64,000 nucleotides of DNA, taken from assembly GCA_964538065.1 (NCBI GenBank), contig CAZIDG010000003.1, forward strand, positions 1-64,000. Reading direction: 5' to 3'. The DNA is from G963664225 sp964538065. Lineage in GTDB: Bacteria > Verrucomicrobiota > Verrucomicrobiia > Limisphaerales > UBA1319. This document shows positions 7,710 to 17,286 of the stretch, piece by piece (the stretch's first letter is position 1; each line of letters starts with the position of its first letter). Below the pieces are notes generated by a model. The model did not search any database. It worked only from the letters and a program-made list of their open reading frames with translations, and was not told where the DNA came from. The translations under genes and the position numbers were made by a program.

Positions 7710-9614
7710 ATGAACAAGAAATCCAATATCACAGCGTATCTGTTTTCCGGCATGGGCGTCGTCATTATGCTGGTCATCATGGCCGCCCTGTACGTCATTG
7801 CCGGGGTCGTGAAATTCCGGGTGGATTTCACCGAAGACAAACTGTACACGCTATCCGACGGGACCAAGGCCATCTTGAAGAAGCTCGATACGCCGGTGCA
7901 GGTCCGCTTTTACTGCACCCAAAGCGCGAGCACGATGCCGGTCTTTCTTAAAACCTATGCGCAGCGGGTCGAGGACCTCCTGACGGAGTACCGCAAAGTC
8001 TCGGGTGGAAACATCGAGATCAAGAAATTCGATCCCCAGCCGGATTCGGAAGCGGAGGATTCGGCCAACCTGGACGGCGTCGAGGGGCAGATGATCACCT
8101 CGGGTGAAAAAATCTACCTGGGCGTTGCCGTGAGTTGCCTGGATGCGAAGACCACGATCTCCTTCCTGTCGCCTGAACGTGAGAAACTGCTCGAGTACGA
8201 CCTCTCCCGCGCCGTCTCGCAGGTGGTGACCACGCAAAAGCCGGTGGTGGGTGTCATGAGCGCACTGCAGGTGTTCGGCGAATTCAACCCGATGATGATG
8301 CAGATGGGCCGCGCCGGGCGCTCCGATCCCTGGGTGTTCGTGAGCGAACTCAAGCGCGACTTCACCGTCAAGCAGGTGGACATGAACACGGACAAGATCG
8401 ATGACGACGTCAAGGTACTGTTCGTGGTCTATCCGCGTGACATCACCGACAAGGCCCAATACGCCATCGACCAGTTCGTGCTGCGGGGTGGCAAGCTGAT
8501 CGCCTTCCTGGATCCGCTTTCCATCGTGGACAGCCGATCCGGCGCCAATAACCCGATGCAGCGGAACATGTCCAGCGGAGCCACCATGGAGAAGCTGCTC
8601 AAGGCCTGGGGCGTGGATATGGACAAGGGCAAAGTGGCGGCTGATTTGACTTTTGCCACGCGCATCAACCGCAGCGGCCAGGCCGAAGTGGCCCCGGCCG
8701 TCCTCTCGCTCAACTCCGAAGCGGTGGATACCAATGATGTGGTGACCAGCCAGATCGACAACCTGTTGCTGCCTTTTGCCGGCGCCTTTACAGGCACGCC
8801 CGCGGACGGTTTGAAAAAAACCGTGCTTTTGAGAACGACGAGCGACGGCCAGTTGGTGGACAAGATGATGGCCGAGTTTTCGGGTGAAAACGTCTCCAAG
8901 GAATTCAGCGCCAGCGGCAAACAGTATGACCTGGCCATCCGCCTGGCGGGGAAATTCAAGACCGCCTTCCCCGAGGGCAAACCCAAGGATGCCGATGCCA
9001 AGGATGACAAGAAGGCCGACAAGCCCGATGACCAGACCCCATCGCTCAAGGAATCCCGGAGCGAGGGCGTGGTGGTGCTCGTGGCGGATGCCGACATGCT
9101 GTACGACCAGTTCTGCGTGCAGGTGCAGAACGTCTTTGGCCAGCGGATTGTGATTCCCCAGAACGCCAACCTCAACCTGGCGCAGAACCTCGTCGAGCAA
9201 ATGGCGGGGGATCAGAATCTCATCGGCGTGCGAAGCCGGGCGACCATGAACCGGCCGTTCACGGTGGTGCGCAAGATGCAGGCCGAGGCTGATGAGCGCT
9301 ATCGCAATACGATCCGCGATCTGGAGAAATCGCTGGCGGACACCCAGCAGAAGCTCGCCGAAATGCAGACCAAGAAGGAAAGCGGCCAGCGGTTCATCCT
9401 CTCGCCGGAACAGCAGAACGAGATTCAAAAGTTCCGCAAGGAGGAGGCCGGGGTGAAGAGCAAATTGAAGGAGGTGCGCAAGAACCTGCGGCATGACATC
9501 GAGTCGCTGCAGACGCGCCTGGAATGGGTGAACATTGCGGGCATGCCGCTGGTGGTCACCGCATCTGGCATCCTTATCGCCATCTTTAAACGCAAGAAAA
9601 CTGCCGCAAAATGA
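7710..9614 (+). CDS. GldG-family ABC transporter auxiliary protein
   Basis: 634 residues. An N-terminal membrane anchor (about 10-35) is followed by the FTEDKLYTLSDGTKAILKKL motif, the entry to the ABC auxiliary (GldG/IFT52-like) periplasmic domain. Near the C-terminus lies a long charged coiled coil (about 525-610), then a second membrane segment (about 608-626) and a basic KRKKTAAK tail. The bulk should face the periplasm between two anchors. In Bacteroidota GldA-GldF-GldG support gliding; in this lineage the role is not established. The following gene overlaps by four bases. Confidence 0.85.
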   Translation: MNKKSNITAYLFSGMGVVIMLVIMAALYVIAGVVKFRVDFTEDKLYTLSDGTKAILKKLDTPVQVRFYCTQSASTMPVFLKTYAQRVEDLLTEYRKVSGGNIEIKKFDPQPDSEAEDSANLDGVEGQMITSGEKIYLGVAVSCLDAKTTISFLSPEREKLLEYDLSRAVSQVVTTQKPVVGVMSALQVFGEFNPMMMQMGRAGRSDPWVFVSELKRDFTVKQVDMNTDKIDDDVKVLFVVYPRDITDKAQYAIDQFVLRGGKLIAFLDPLSIVDSRSGANNPMQRNMSSGATMEKLLKAWGVDMDKGKVAADLTFATRINRSGQAEVAPAVLSLNSEAVDTNDVVTSQIDNLLLPFAGAFTGTPADGLKKTVLLRTTSDGQLVDKMMAEFSGENVSKEFSASGKQYDLAIRLAGKFKTAFPEGKPKDADAKDDKKADKPDDQTPSLKESRSEGVVVLVADADMLYDQFCVQVQNVFGQRIVIPQNANLNLAQNLVEQMAGDQNLIGVRSRATMNRPFTVVRKMQAEADERYRNTIRDLEKSLADTQQKLAEMQTKKESGQRFILSPEQQNEIQKFRKEEAGVKSKLKEVRKNLRHDIESLQTRLEWVNIAGMPLVVTASGILIAIFKRKKTAAK

Positions 9615-10873
9615 ACTCGAAACAACTGTCCATCCTGCTCGTTTTAGTGGTGCTCATTGGTGGCGCCGGTTTGTTGATCCACAAACGTGGCACGGCGTCG
9701 TGGCAATCAGGGGGAGGGTCGGCCCAGGGTAAGTTGCTGGGGGACTTTCCGCTGAATGATGTGGCGCAGGTGGCCATCAAACAGGCCTCCGGCGAACTCA
9801 ATCTCGTCAAGGATGGCGAGATATGGAAGGTCAAGGAACGGTCATCCTATCCGGCGAATTTCCAGGAGATCAGCGAATTGCTGCGCAAGATGTGGGAATT
9901 GAAAGGCGTGCAGCAGGTCAAGGTGGGGCCCTCACAGCTTGGGCGTCTGGATCTGATTGCGCCTGCCAAGGATAAGGGGACCAACACCGGCACGCTCGTC
10001 GAATTCAAGGACAAGAGCGGCAAGAATATCAAGGCGTTGTTGCTGGGCAAGAAACATATGCGCCAGGCCAGCACACCCTCACCCATGGGGGATGAAGGCG
10101 GATGGCCCGATGGCCGGTTCGTCATGGTGGTTGAGGACGCTCCCGCCCCTTCTGCCTGGGTCATTGCTGACGCCCTGAACAACGTCGAAGCCAAGGCCGA
10201 GACGTGGTTAAGCAAGGACTTCGTGAAGGTTGAAAAGCTCAAGTCGGTGTCGGTAGTGACGCCTGTCGAAACCAACAACTGGAAGCTCGTTCGTGAGACC
10301 GAAGGCGCCGAGCTCAAGCTGGTCGATAAAAAGGAGACCGAGACGCTCGATAACACCAAGGTCTCCGGCGTGGCCAATGTGCTCGGGTATGCCAGCTTCA
10401 CCGATGTGCTCGATTCTGGCGCCAAGCCGGAGGACGTCGGCATGGCCAAGCCCGTGACGGCGACCATCGAGACATTTGATGGATTCACCTACACCATCAA
10501 GATTGGCCAGGGCACCAATGACGAAAACCATCCCTTCCAGGTGTCGGTAACCGCCGACCTGCCCAAGGAACGCGTTCCAGGCAAGGATGAAAAGAAGGAA
10601 GACAAGGACAAGCTCGACAAGGAGTTCAAGGACAGGATGACCAAGCTGTCCGAGAAGCTCGCGCAGGAAAAGGCGCTGGAAAAGTGGACCTATGTGGTTT
10701 CCAAGTGGACCATCGATCCTCTTCTCAAGGCACGGCACGAGCTGCTGGCCTCCAAGAAGGACGAGGCCAAGCCCGGCAATGGCATGCCTGCACCGGGAGC
10801 GGCCCTGGCTCCTGATGAACCCTCGGACGAGATGCCTGAACCGACGCCTCCGCCGGTGCCCGGCGCTCCCTGA
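9611..10873 (+). CDS. DUF4340-like membrane-anchored protein
   Basis: 420 residues with one N-terminal membrane segment (about 6-24) and a large extracytoplasmic part. It has the DUF4340-type pattern: ELNLVKDGEIWKVKE followed by repeated strands comparing residues with the neighbouring protein surface. A Lys/Glu-rich helical section (about 325-360) and a Pro-rich tail follow. It starts inside the stop of the GldG-like gene (ATGA), so the four proteins are probably made together. DUF4340 proteins recur next to GldG in many genomes; no biochemical role is known. Confidence 0.8.
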   Translation: MNSKQLSILLVLVVLIGGAGLLIHKRGTASWQSGGGSAQGKLLGDFPLNDVAQVAIKQASGELNLVKDGEIWKVKERSSYPANFQEISELLRKMWELKGVQQVKVGPSQLGRLDLIAPAKDKGTNTGTLVEFKDKSGKNIKALLLGKKHMRQASTPSPMGDEGGWPDGRFVMVVEDAPAPSAWVIADALNNVEAKAETWLSKDFVKVEKLKSVSVVTPVETNNWKLVRETEGAELKLVDKKETETLDNTKVSGVANVLGYASFTDVLDSGAKPEDVGMAKPVTATIETFDGFTYTIKIGQGTNDENHPFQVSVTADLPKERVPGKDEKKEDKDKLDKEFKDRMTKLSEKLAQEKALEKWTYVVSKWTIDPLLKARHELLASKKDEAKPGNGMPAPGAALAPDEPSDEMPEPTPPPVPGAP

Positions 10874-10898
10874 CTGGAGAGCTCATTTTTAGATCAGA

Positions 10899-10938
10899 CA
10901 AACGCGGCGGTGCATGCATCGCCGCGTTTGTTGCTTTT
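10899..10938 (+). terminator. intrinsic terminator of the ABC/GldG/DUF4340 operon
   Basis: An 11-bp perfect stem (10899-10909 with 10920-10930), loop GTGCATGCAT, is followed by TTGCTTTT. It lies 25 bases after the last stop. Confidence 0.75.
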
Positions 10939-11012
10939 GGAGCAACCACGACCAGGTTTGTCGAAAACAGAGATACGATCCGCATGGTCGTGTTTTTGCC
11001 CGCTGTGGCAGG

Positions 11013-13535
11013 CTATTGAATCCCGAGACGAAAGAACCTCTGCGGATCCGTTGCGGTGTTGGTGTGTCGGCCCACGCCCTGGGTGTCGATGCTCACGACG
11101 GCGTTGGTATCGGCCATCCATTGGGAGGCATCGGGAGCATCATTTGTAAGCAGGAAATAATTGCGTCCCGCGTGCGCAGGCACCCATTCGAGCACCGTCG
11201 ATCCCGAGGACAGGGCTTCGGCCTTCAGGCGAATCTGGCTCAAGACGTCGGCCGGGTCGGTGCCCATCACGTACTCATCCAGGTTGGAATAGCCATCGCC
11301 ATCCTCGTCGGCATCCGCTGAAACAGAGTGGCCGAAAAAATGGTCATTCCACCACGCAGGCGGTGCCTGCAGACTGCCTGTTTCCTGGGAGGGGGCATAA
11401 ACGAACATCACGGCATCGGCGACCACCACCTTGCCACTTTCGCCGGTGTTGTTGAGCAGCTTGACGTATCCATTGCATCCGCGGGAGAAGGAACGCCTGG
11501 AGGCCAGCAAGTGCCAGCACCCGCCGCCGGTCGTCTGGTTGAGACGGACGGTGTTGAGGCCGCCATCCGATTTGACCTGGTACACAGCGCCCGTGGTGCG
11601 GTTGGCACCCTGGGTGTACCAGGCATAGACATCGTACAACCCGGGTGTTGCGATGGTGGGCGCAAAAAGCGCGTAGGCTCCACTGTTGGTGTTGACGGTC
11701 GTTTTGTAATGGTAATTGGTGCTGTATTTATCGGTGGAGGTTGTTCCCACGGTCCATCCACCCATAAGGACAGCCTGGGGATTGTCGATGATGATGGCGC
11801 CTGCAGTGCACAATTGTTTCCAGGAGGATTGGAGCGTCTCGCTGCCTGCATTGGATCGAAAAGCAAAACGATAGGTGGTGTTGGTGGACAGGCCCGTCAC
11901 CAGGGCACTGTGTTCGACCGCCGGGGTCCATTCGTCCGGAGACGTGAGCGTGGTGGAGGCATTGCCTTCCACAACGACATGCGAAAGGGCGGGGGAGGCC
12001 GTCGTCCAGGTGAACGCGGCGCTATTCATGCCGGGAGTGACGCGCACGAGTTGGTGGAAGGCGTCTCCGGGGGCGCGTTTGAGCCGGAAGGTGTTTGAAC
12101 TGACCTTGCCAGCCGTGAGGGTTGCAGAAAACATGGCATCCTCCAGTCCATCAAAATGAGCCGTGACCATGTAATCGCCCGGCGGCAGATGCGCCGCGCC
12201 GAAAAATCCTGTGGCATCGCTCTCCAAGGCGCGCTGGGTCGGGCCGGTCAATTTGAGTGTGGCGCCATCCAGTGCCATCCCGGTTGTGTCATCCAGAACA
12301 TTACCCATGATGTGCGCCAGGGTCGGCTGGATTTTCCACGGCATGGTCGGCGTGGTGGCGGTGGTGCTGAAGAGGGGCGTGGACGAGGCATCGTGGGCAG
12401 TTTTGGCGGTCAGGGCCGTGAAGAATTGAGCGCGGGTGCCATTGGTGCACGTGGCCGCGTAGGAGTAACCTGCCATCCCATCGGCGCGATTGCCTGACGA
12501 TGTTGTCTGGCGTGTTGTGCGCATCTGAAGGATGTTGTTTGAGATCGAGTTCAGGTACCAACCCGCGCCTGGTGCCGCATGATGCCCATACCGGTTGTTC
12601 TTGATGAACTCGTTCCAGCGTGTCCAATCCGTGCTGCTGACCGGTTGACGGAAATAGGCCATGGGCATGTTCAAATCCAGAATGCCCTCCTCCATCCATG
12701 CCCGCCAGTCCTGGAGCACATTGGCATAGGCCGACGTGGCTGGCCAATCGGCCACGGTTTGCGCGGAAGGGGTGGATGCGATCGTGGCGGCAGCGATTTT
12801 GACACTGGGGCGGACCATCATGGCGTTGAGGTACACCTTGCGGACCAGGGCGGTGACCTGGTCGCGGCGGAATTGCTTCCATGCTTCATCATCGGGACCT
12901 GGTGTTCCGGAACGGCCGAGTCGCTGATTGAACCGTTCGACACTCACGGGATTGTAGCCCCAGGTGCTGCCTGGGAACCGGACATAATCAAAATGAAGGG
13001 CATCGATGTCGTAGCGCGTGATCAGGTCCATGGCCACGTTGAAGGTGTGACGCTGCACTTCGGGATGTCCGGGATCGAAGGTGAAATTGCTGCCATCAAA
13101 GGTCTCGCCATTCACATTACGGCCCAGCCAATCCGGATGGAGATTGAAGGGATGGTCGAGTTGGGCAGGGGAAGAGGTGGCGCCATTCCAAATGGGATAG
13201 GTCACAATCCAGGCATGGACTTCCAGTCGCGGGGCGCCCTGATGCGCTTCATCAATGAGGCAGGCCAGCGGGTCGAATCCGGACGGAATATCCACGGCCC
13301 GCGGCTCGAAGCGGCTGTCATAATAGGCGTCCCCCCGCTTGCGAACCTCAACCATCAGGGTGTTGAACCGGGCGGCGCGGGCTTCAGCCACCAGGGCCCG
13401 CACCTCGTCGGTGCTTTTGAAGCCGGCATGAAAAGCATCGACCCACATCGCGCGATATTCGGTCGTTTGCGCGCAGGCGAGACGAGTACCTGCCACCAGG
13501 ACAGCCATGCTAAACCACAGAGCGAGACACCTCAT
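11013..13535 (-). CDS. secreted GHL10/DUF187-family glycoside hydrolase-like protein, multidomain
   Basis: 840 residues. A signal peptide (about 1-22, ending ACA-QT) is followed by a catalytic-type TIM-barrel domain (about 25-385) with EYRAMWVDAFHAGF, NTLMVEVRKRGDAYYDS and ALHFDYVRFPG, hallmarks of the YddW/GHL10 family. Then come a carboxypeptidase-regulatory-like segment (about 410-490), a fibronectin-like part, and a golvesin/Xly-like domain (about 600-730, with PGLYDVYAWYTQGANR). The C-terminus has a DADEDGDGYSNLDEYVMGTDP calcium-binding type-3-like motif and a tail ending QRFFRLGIQ. It probably acts on extracellular or cell-wall glycan; the substrate is unknown. The pseudopilin gene lies 54 bases upstream on the same strand. 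Confidence 0.82.
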   Translation of the reverse strand: MRCLALWFSMAVLVAGTRLACAQTTEYRAMWVDAFHAGFKSTDEVRALVAEARAARFNTLMVEVRKRGDAYYDSRFEPRAVDIPSGFDPLACLIDEAHQGAPRLEVHAWIVTYPIWNGATSSPAQLDHPFNLHPDWLGRNVNGETFDGSNFTFDPGHPEVQRHTFNVAMDLITRYDIDALHFDYVRFPGSTWGYNPVSVERFNQRLGRSGTPGPDDEAWKQFRRDQVTALVRKVYLNAMMVRPSVKIAAATIASTPSAQTVADWPATSAYANVLQDWRAWMEEGILDLNMPMAYFRQPVSSTDWTRWNEFIKNNRYGHHAAPGAGWYLNSISNNILQMRTTRQTTSSGNRADGMAGYSYAATCTNGTRAQFFTALTAKTAHDASSTPLFSTTATTPTMPWKIQPTLAHIMGNVLDDTTGMALDGATLKLTGPTQRALESDATGFFGAAHLPPGDYMVTAHFDGLEDAMFSATLTAGKVSSNTFRLKRAPGDAFHQLVRVTPGMNSAAFTWTTASPALSHVVVEGNASTTLTSPDEWTPAVEHSALVTGLSTNTTYRFAFRSNAGSETLQSSWKQLCTAGAIIIDNPQAVLMGGWTVGTTSTDKYSTNYHYKTTVNTNSGAYALFAPTIATPGLYDVYAWYTQGANRTTGAVYQVKSDGGLNTVRLNQTTGGGCWHLLASRRSFSRGCNGYVKLLNNTGESGKVVVADAVMFVYAPSQETGSLQAPPAWWNDHFFGHSVSADADEDGDGYSNLDEYVMGTDPADVLSQIRLKAEALSSGSTVLEWVPAHAGRNYFLLTNDAPDASQWMADTNAVVSIDTQGVGRHTNTATDPQRFFRLGIQ

Positions 13536-13589
13536 GCACGCGCCATCATACGGGCTCAGGCGAGGCAGGCAACGGGTAAGTGAAGGATG

Positions 13590-14414
13590 TTAATAACCCG
13601 AAGGCACGGTTTGCTGGATGCGGGGCAAGTCACGGTCCTGGGCTGTGGTGGTGACCTGGACGTCGTAACTGGACTGGTTGGCGAGGTAACGTTTCCTGAT
13701 GGTTTCCGAGGCCTCCACGATGTAGCGATCGTACCATTTCCAGTATTCGACATGGCCATCGCCAAAGGAGAGGTTGCACCCGCGATTATGGCGGCTGGCA
13801 GGGAGGTTCCAATATACTTTGAGGCCTGTTTTCAGCGGTTCAATCCCCAGGGCGCCGTTCTGAATGCTCCACTCATCCTCATCCAGAAACACCGAGGCCT
13901 TGACCGGAGGGGGATTGACGATTTGTGCGAATTTATACACGGGATTGGGAATCACCTGGGGGTTCTTATGGCCCATGCCCGTGCTCATGGCCACGCTGCG
14001 AAAACGGCGCAGGCCGGGGAATCGGCTCACTTTGGACAGATCGGCAGGGCAATGGTAAATGGCGGCGGATTTGTTGTAGCTCCAAAGCATGCCTTTGCGG
14101 ATGTTGGTGTCATCCCGGTCAGTCTTGGCGTCGCCTTCGATCCAGGAGCCGGCCAGGCTGATTTCACCGCTGGCCTCGTTGGGGACGAGTTTGCCCTCGT
14201 TGTCATCGGCATACATGGACCAGCACAAGTTGAGTTGGCGCAGGTTGTTGCCGCACTGGGTGGTTTTGACCTTGGATTTGGCACGACTGAGCGCGGGTAG
14301 CAACATGCCCGCCAGGATGGCGATGATGGCAATGACCACCAGCAGTTCGATGAGTGTGAAACCTGTACGGGGAGGCCGGATCGAATTGTTCCTGGCATTA
14401 TTAAAAACACTCAT
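13590..14414 (-). CDS. type II secretion pseudopilin-like protein (H-X9-DG type)
   Basis: 274 residues. The N-terminal leader ends in GFTLIELLVVIAIIAILAGMLLPALSRAK, the prepilin cleavage/methylation segment: cleavage falls after G, and E5 is present. The rest is a soluble head with a CGNNLRQL..WSMYADDN motif and a late SFGDGHVEYWKW box, characteristic of the abundant pseudopilins of Planctomycetota and Verrucomicrobiota. The start at 14414 gives a 20-residue basic leader; an upstream in-frame start at 14498 would add an unlikely hydrophobic extension. No assembly genes are beside it; a GspF homologue is at 50.5 kb. Confidence 0.88.
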   Translation of the reverse strand: MSVFNNARNNSIRPPRTGFTLIELLVVIAIIAILAGMLLPALSRAKSKVKTTQCGNNLRQLNLCWSMYADDNEGKLVPNEASGEISLAGSWIEGDAKTDRDDTNIRKGMLWSYNKSAAIYHCPADLSKVSRFPGLRRFRSVAMSTGMGHKNPQVIPNPVYKFAQIVNPPPVKASVFLDEDEWSIQNGALGIEPLKTGLKVYWNLPASRHNRGCNLSFGDGHVEYWKWYDRYIVEASETIRKRYLANQSSYDVQVTTTAQDRDLPRIQQTVPSGY

Positions 14415-14515
14415 ACGGCTAAAATATACCATGCCAATTGTTGCAGTGCTGTAAAATATAAGGGCGCCGGAAATGAATTGGAACATCTCCGGCGCCATGA
14501 AGTCAACAATGGTTC

Positions 14516-17088
14516 CTACTTAACCATGACCCGATAGAAACGAGGTGAGGTCCCGGCATCCACCGTCACCGGGAAACTGGCTGATGTCGCGTTCGTTGTG
14601 AGGACATCCTGCCAGGAGGCAAAGTTGGATGTCGCCTGAACCACGTAGGTGCGTCCAGTNNNNNNNNNNNNNNNNNNNNNNNNNNNNNNNNNNNNNNNNN
14701 NNNNNNNNNNNNNNNNNNNNNNNNNNNNNNNNNNNNNNNNNNNNNNNNNNNNNNNNNNNCATCCTGCCAGGAGGCAAAGTTGGATGTCGCCTGAACCACG
14801 TAGGTGCGTCCAGTTTCGCCCTTTATCGTGAATTCAAAGGTTCCATTGGCTGGGCGTTTGACGTTGGACAATTCAGGCGCCACCGGCGGGGTGGTCGTGG
14901 GCTGTTTGACTTTGAAGGCCATGATGCCGTTGTTGGAATCCAGGGCGAACAACAGGCCGGATCCAAAACTCAGAGCGCCTGTGCCATTAATGTTGTCCTT
15001 ATCGGTCGGGAACAGCTCCTGATCGATCAGCACGGGTGTCTCAGTCAGATTGGTGATGTTGAACAAACGGACGTTGTCCGGGTTTTCAATCGCGATGGCT
15101 GCCAGCCAGGCATTGGTGACATCGACAGCTATGGGACCCATGGCCGATGGGAAGTTCGTGTAATCGTAGTTATGCAATGTGGTGGCGGTGCCTGCGTTCA
15201 GGTCGAAGCCAACCTGGCGGAGCGATTGCCCGGAGGATTTGCCCCAGAAGGTGTCATCCTTTCCAAAAGCAACCCCAAGACCGAAATTGCCGTCGGTGGC
15301 ATCCTCGACCGTGAGGGCCACAGGAGAGAAGTAATAACCATCCGCCGTCGTAAAGATGGCGACCTGTTTTCCATTGCGGGAGCTGATGAGAATCTGGGTG
15401 TTGGCGCCGGCCCCGCGCACAGAGAGAGTGTCACCGCAGCGGCCAATGCCTGGGTCACCAGGGCCAAAGGCGATGGTGGGAATGCTTTCGGCTGTATCGT
15501 TATCCCATCGATAGATCGTAAAGTCACTGCCTGCGGTGGTCATATTGGCGGCATACACCACGCCGTCATCGGCCACGCCGACCATGTTAATGGGGTATGT
15601 GCCGCCGACGATAATGTTCAGTCCATCGGATCCGAGGGCATTGAGCATGTTCTTATCGGCGCCCGTCAAGGCATCCAGCACATAGATGTTGGTGCTGCCC
15701 ATGGTGCGGCTGACCACGAGAAGGTTGGTTGTGGCGGGATTGAAGGCCATGCCCCGGTGGGCGTTATCCTCCACAAGGTAAGGGCGATCGCCCACAGAAA
15801 GGGTCCAAAGGGGAGTCATGGCATCCGATTGCACCAGGGGGGACACGGAAACCTTGGCAACCAGACTGGTGACCGAACCAGCCGAATTGGTGATGATGGT
15901 GAAGTAACTGCCTGCATTCGAAGGCTGAATATTAGTCAATGTGAGACTGGCGTTGGTCTGGGCAGCCAGAGGAGCATCGTTAAAGAACCACTGGAAGAAC
16001 AGTGGCTTGGTGCCGGTGGCGGCCGTGGTCAGCGTGGAGCGTCCACCCTGCAGCACGGTGACATCGGTCGGTTGGGCCGTGATTTCGGGCGGCGTCACCA
16101 CCGTTACCTTTTTCACGCGGCAGGCAAGCACCCCGTTTTGCGTGTCAATGGCCACCAGTCGATCCAGGCCAAAGTCCACGGACCCGACACCGTTACCATT
16201 GGCGGTTGTGGGTGTGGGAAAGGCTGTCGAACTGATGAGCACGGGAGAGGCCATATCCGAAGCATCATAGACAATCAGCTTATGGCCCGAATAATCCACA
16301 CCGGCGAGCAGGTTGTTGGTGGAATCGAAACTCACCGGCGAAATGGGGTTGGCGATGCCGGGACTTGAAAGGAGGGTCGAATTGGTGGTGGCCAGGTCAA
16401 AGGTCACGTAACGGGCGGGATTGGCATTGACCTTGCCCACAATAGTATTGCCGGGGCCGAAGGTGATGCCTTTTTGCAGCGCGCCTGCTGCCACCCCGGC
16501 GGGTGAAAAGAGCGTGGGGGTGAAGGTCATGCCATCGGCAGTGGTGAAAATGGCAAATCGCACACCGTTGACCGCATTGCCGGATCCGACGGCGATCAAG
16601 GTGTTGGTGCCTGAACCCCGAACATCAAGGCTGTCACCAAATCGCATGCCGTCGCTTATATTACCTTCATATACAATCTCCACGGGCGATGACTCATCCA
16701 GCCAACGGTAAAGTTTGAAGGGCCGCGTGTCTGCAGAAGGTGAGACCAGGTTGGCCGCGTAGATGACTCCGTCATCGGCGACGGCAATCAGGTTCAGGTC
16801 GAAGGTGCCACCTGACACCAGCGAAACGTCCATGGCGCCGAGGTCGCTGCCATTATCACCATCAAGGATGATCGCCTGGGTGCCTCCCGCCCGGCTGACC
16901 AGCAGCACATGGCCGTTGGCAGGATTGATGGCAATGCCACGTTCCGTTGATCCAACGGTGACATAGTCCCGTGTGCCGGTTGGAATGGTCCAGAGGGTTT
17001 CGATGGTGTATTGGGCTTGAGCGCTGGCAATGCCGAGGGTTATGGCGCTCCCCAATACTGCACACCATTTCAAGAATGACGTTTGCAT
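14516..17088 (-). CDS. secreted DUF4623-like duplicated protein with central Ig-like domain (interrupted by false assembly gap)
   Basis: Two homologous halves of about 300 residues (about 28-330 and 425-735) share LWT(I/L)...R(G/-)..NP, DG(V)IYAAN(L/M), FGDSL/CGDTLSVRG(S/A)G(T/A)NT and T(T)ADG..F(T/S)P, the pattern I associate with DUF4623. A single Ig-like domain (about 335-420, ITAQPTDVTVLQGG..Y) links them. A signal peptide ends at AQA. A promoter and AAAGGA ribosome site precede the start. The window's literal sequence breaks the C-terminus at a run of N; collapsing the duplicated 55 bp on either side gives an intact 805-residue protein ending SPRFYRVMVK, the usual tail of secreted Verrucomicrobiota proteins. 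Function unknown. Confidence 0.8.
14605..14814. other. assembly gap of 100 N flanked by a duplicated 55-bp contig end
   Basis: Bases 14605-14659 and 14760-14814 are identical over 55 bp and flank 100 N (14660-14759). This is what a scaffolder produces when two contigs that overlap by one k-mer are joined as if separated. Removing 14605-14759 restores the frame of the surrounding gene. Confidence 0.93.
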
Positions 17089-17180
17089 GATGATTCCTTT
17101 GTTGTGATTTGCCCGCTAAATCAGTTGGTTTACATGGGCTGTGGTATCCGTCCACAAATGTGGTTGTGCTAACTTGGATT

Positions 17181-17210
17181 ATTATAATCCAGAAACTCAT
17201 TCTTACACAA
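17181..17210 (-). promoter_or_regulatory. sigma70-type promoter of the DUF4623-like gene
   Basis: Read on the minus strand, TTGTGT (17210-17205) and a perfect TATAAT (17186-17181) are spaced by 18 bases, about 90 bases before the start at 17088. Confidence 0.55.
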
Positions 17211-17286
17211 CCCAAAAGGGAGCGCGGTGGGCGTGAATAATCATACAACGCCCGGAGAAACTTGTACGCAGCTTAAAGGGCGATTA

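Noticed and set aside
7851..9494. 547-residue open frame antisense to the GldG-like gene
   Set aside because: His/Leu-rich shadow composition and no domain motifs; the plus strand is a coherent operon.
14660..14759. Genuine unsequenced repeat or insertion at the N run
   Set aside because: The identical 55-bp flanks and restored frame on collapse point to a scaffolding artefact instead.
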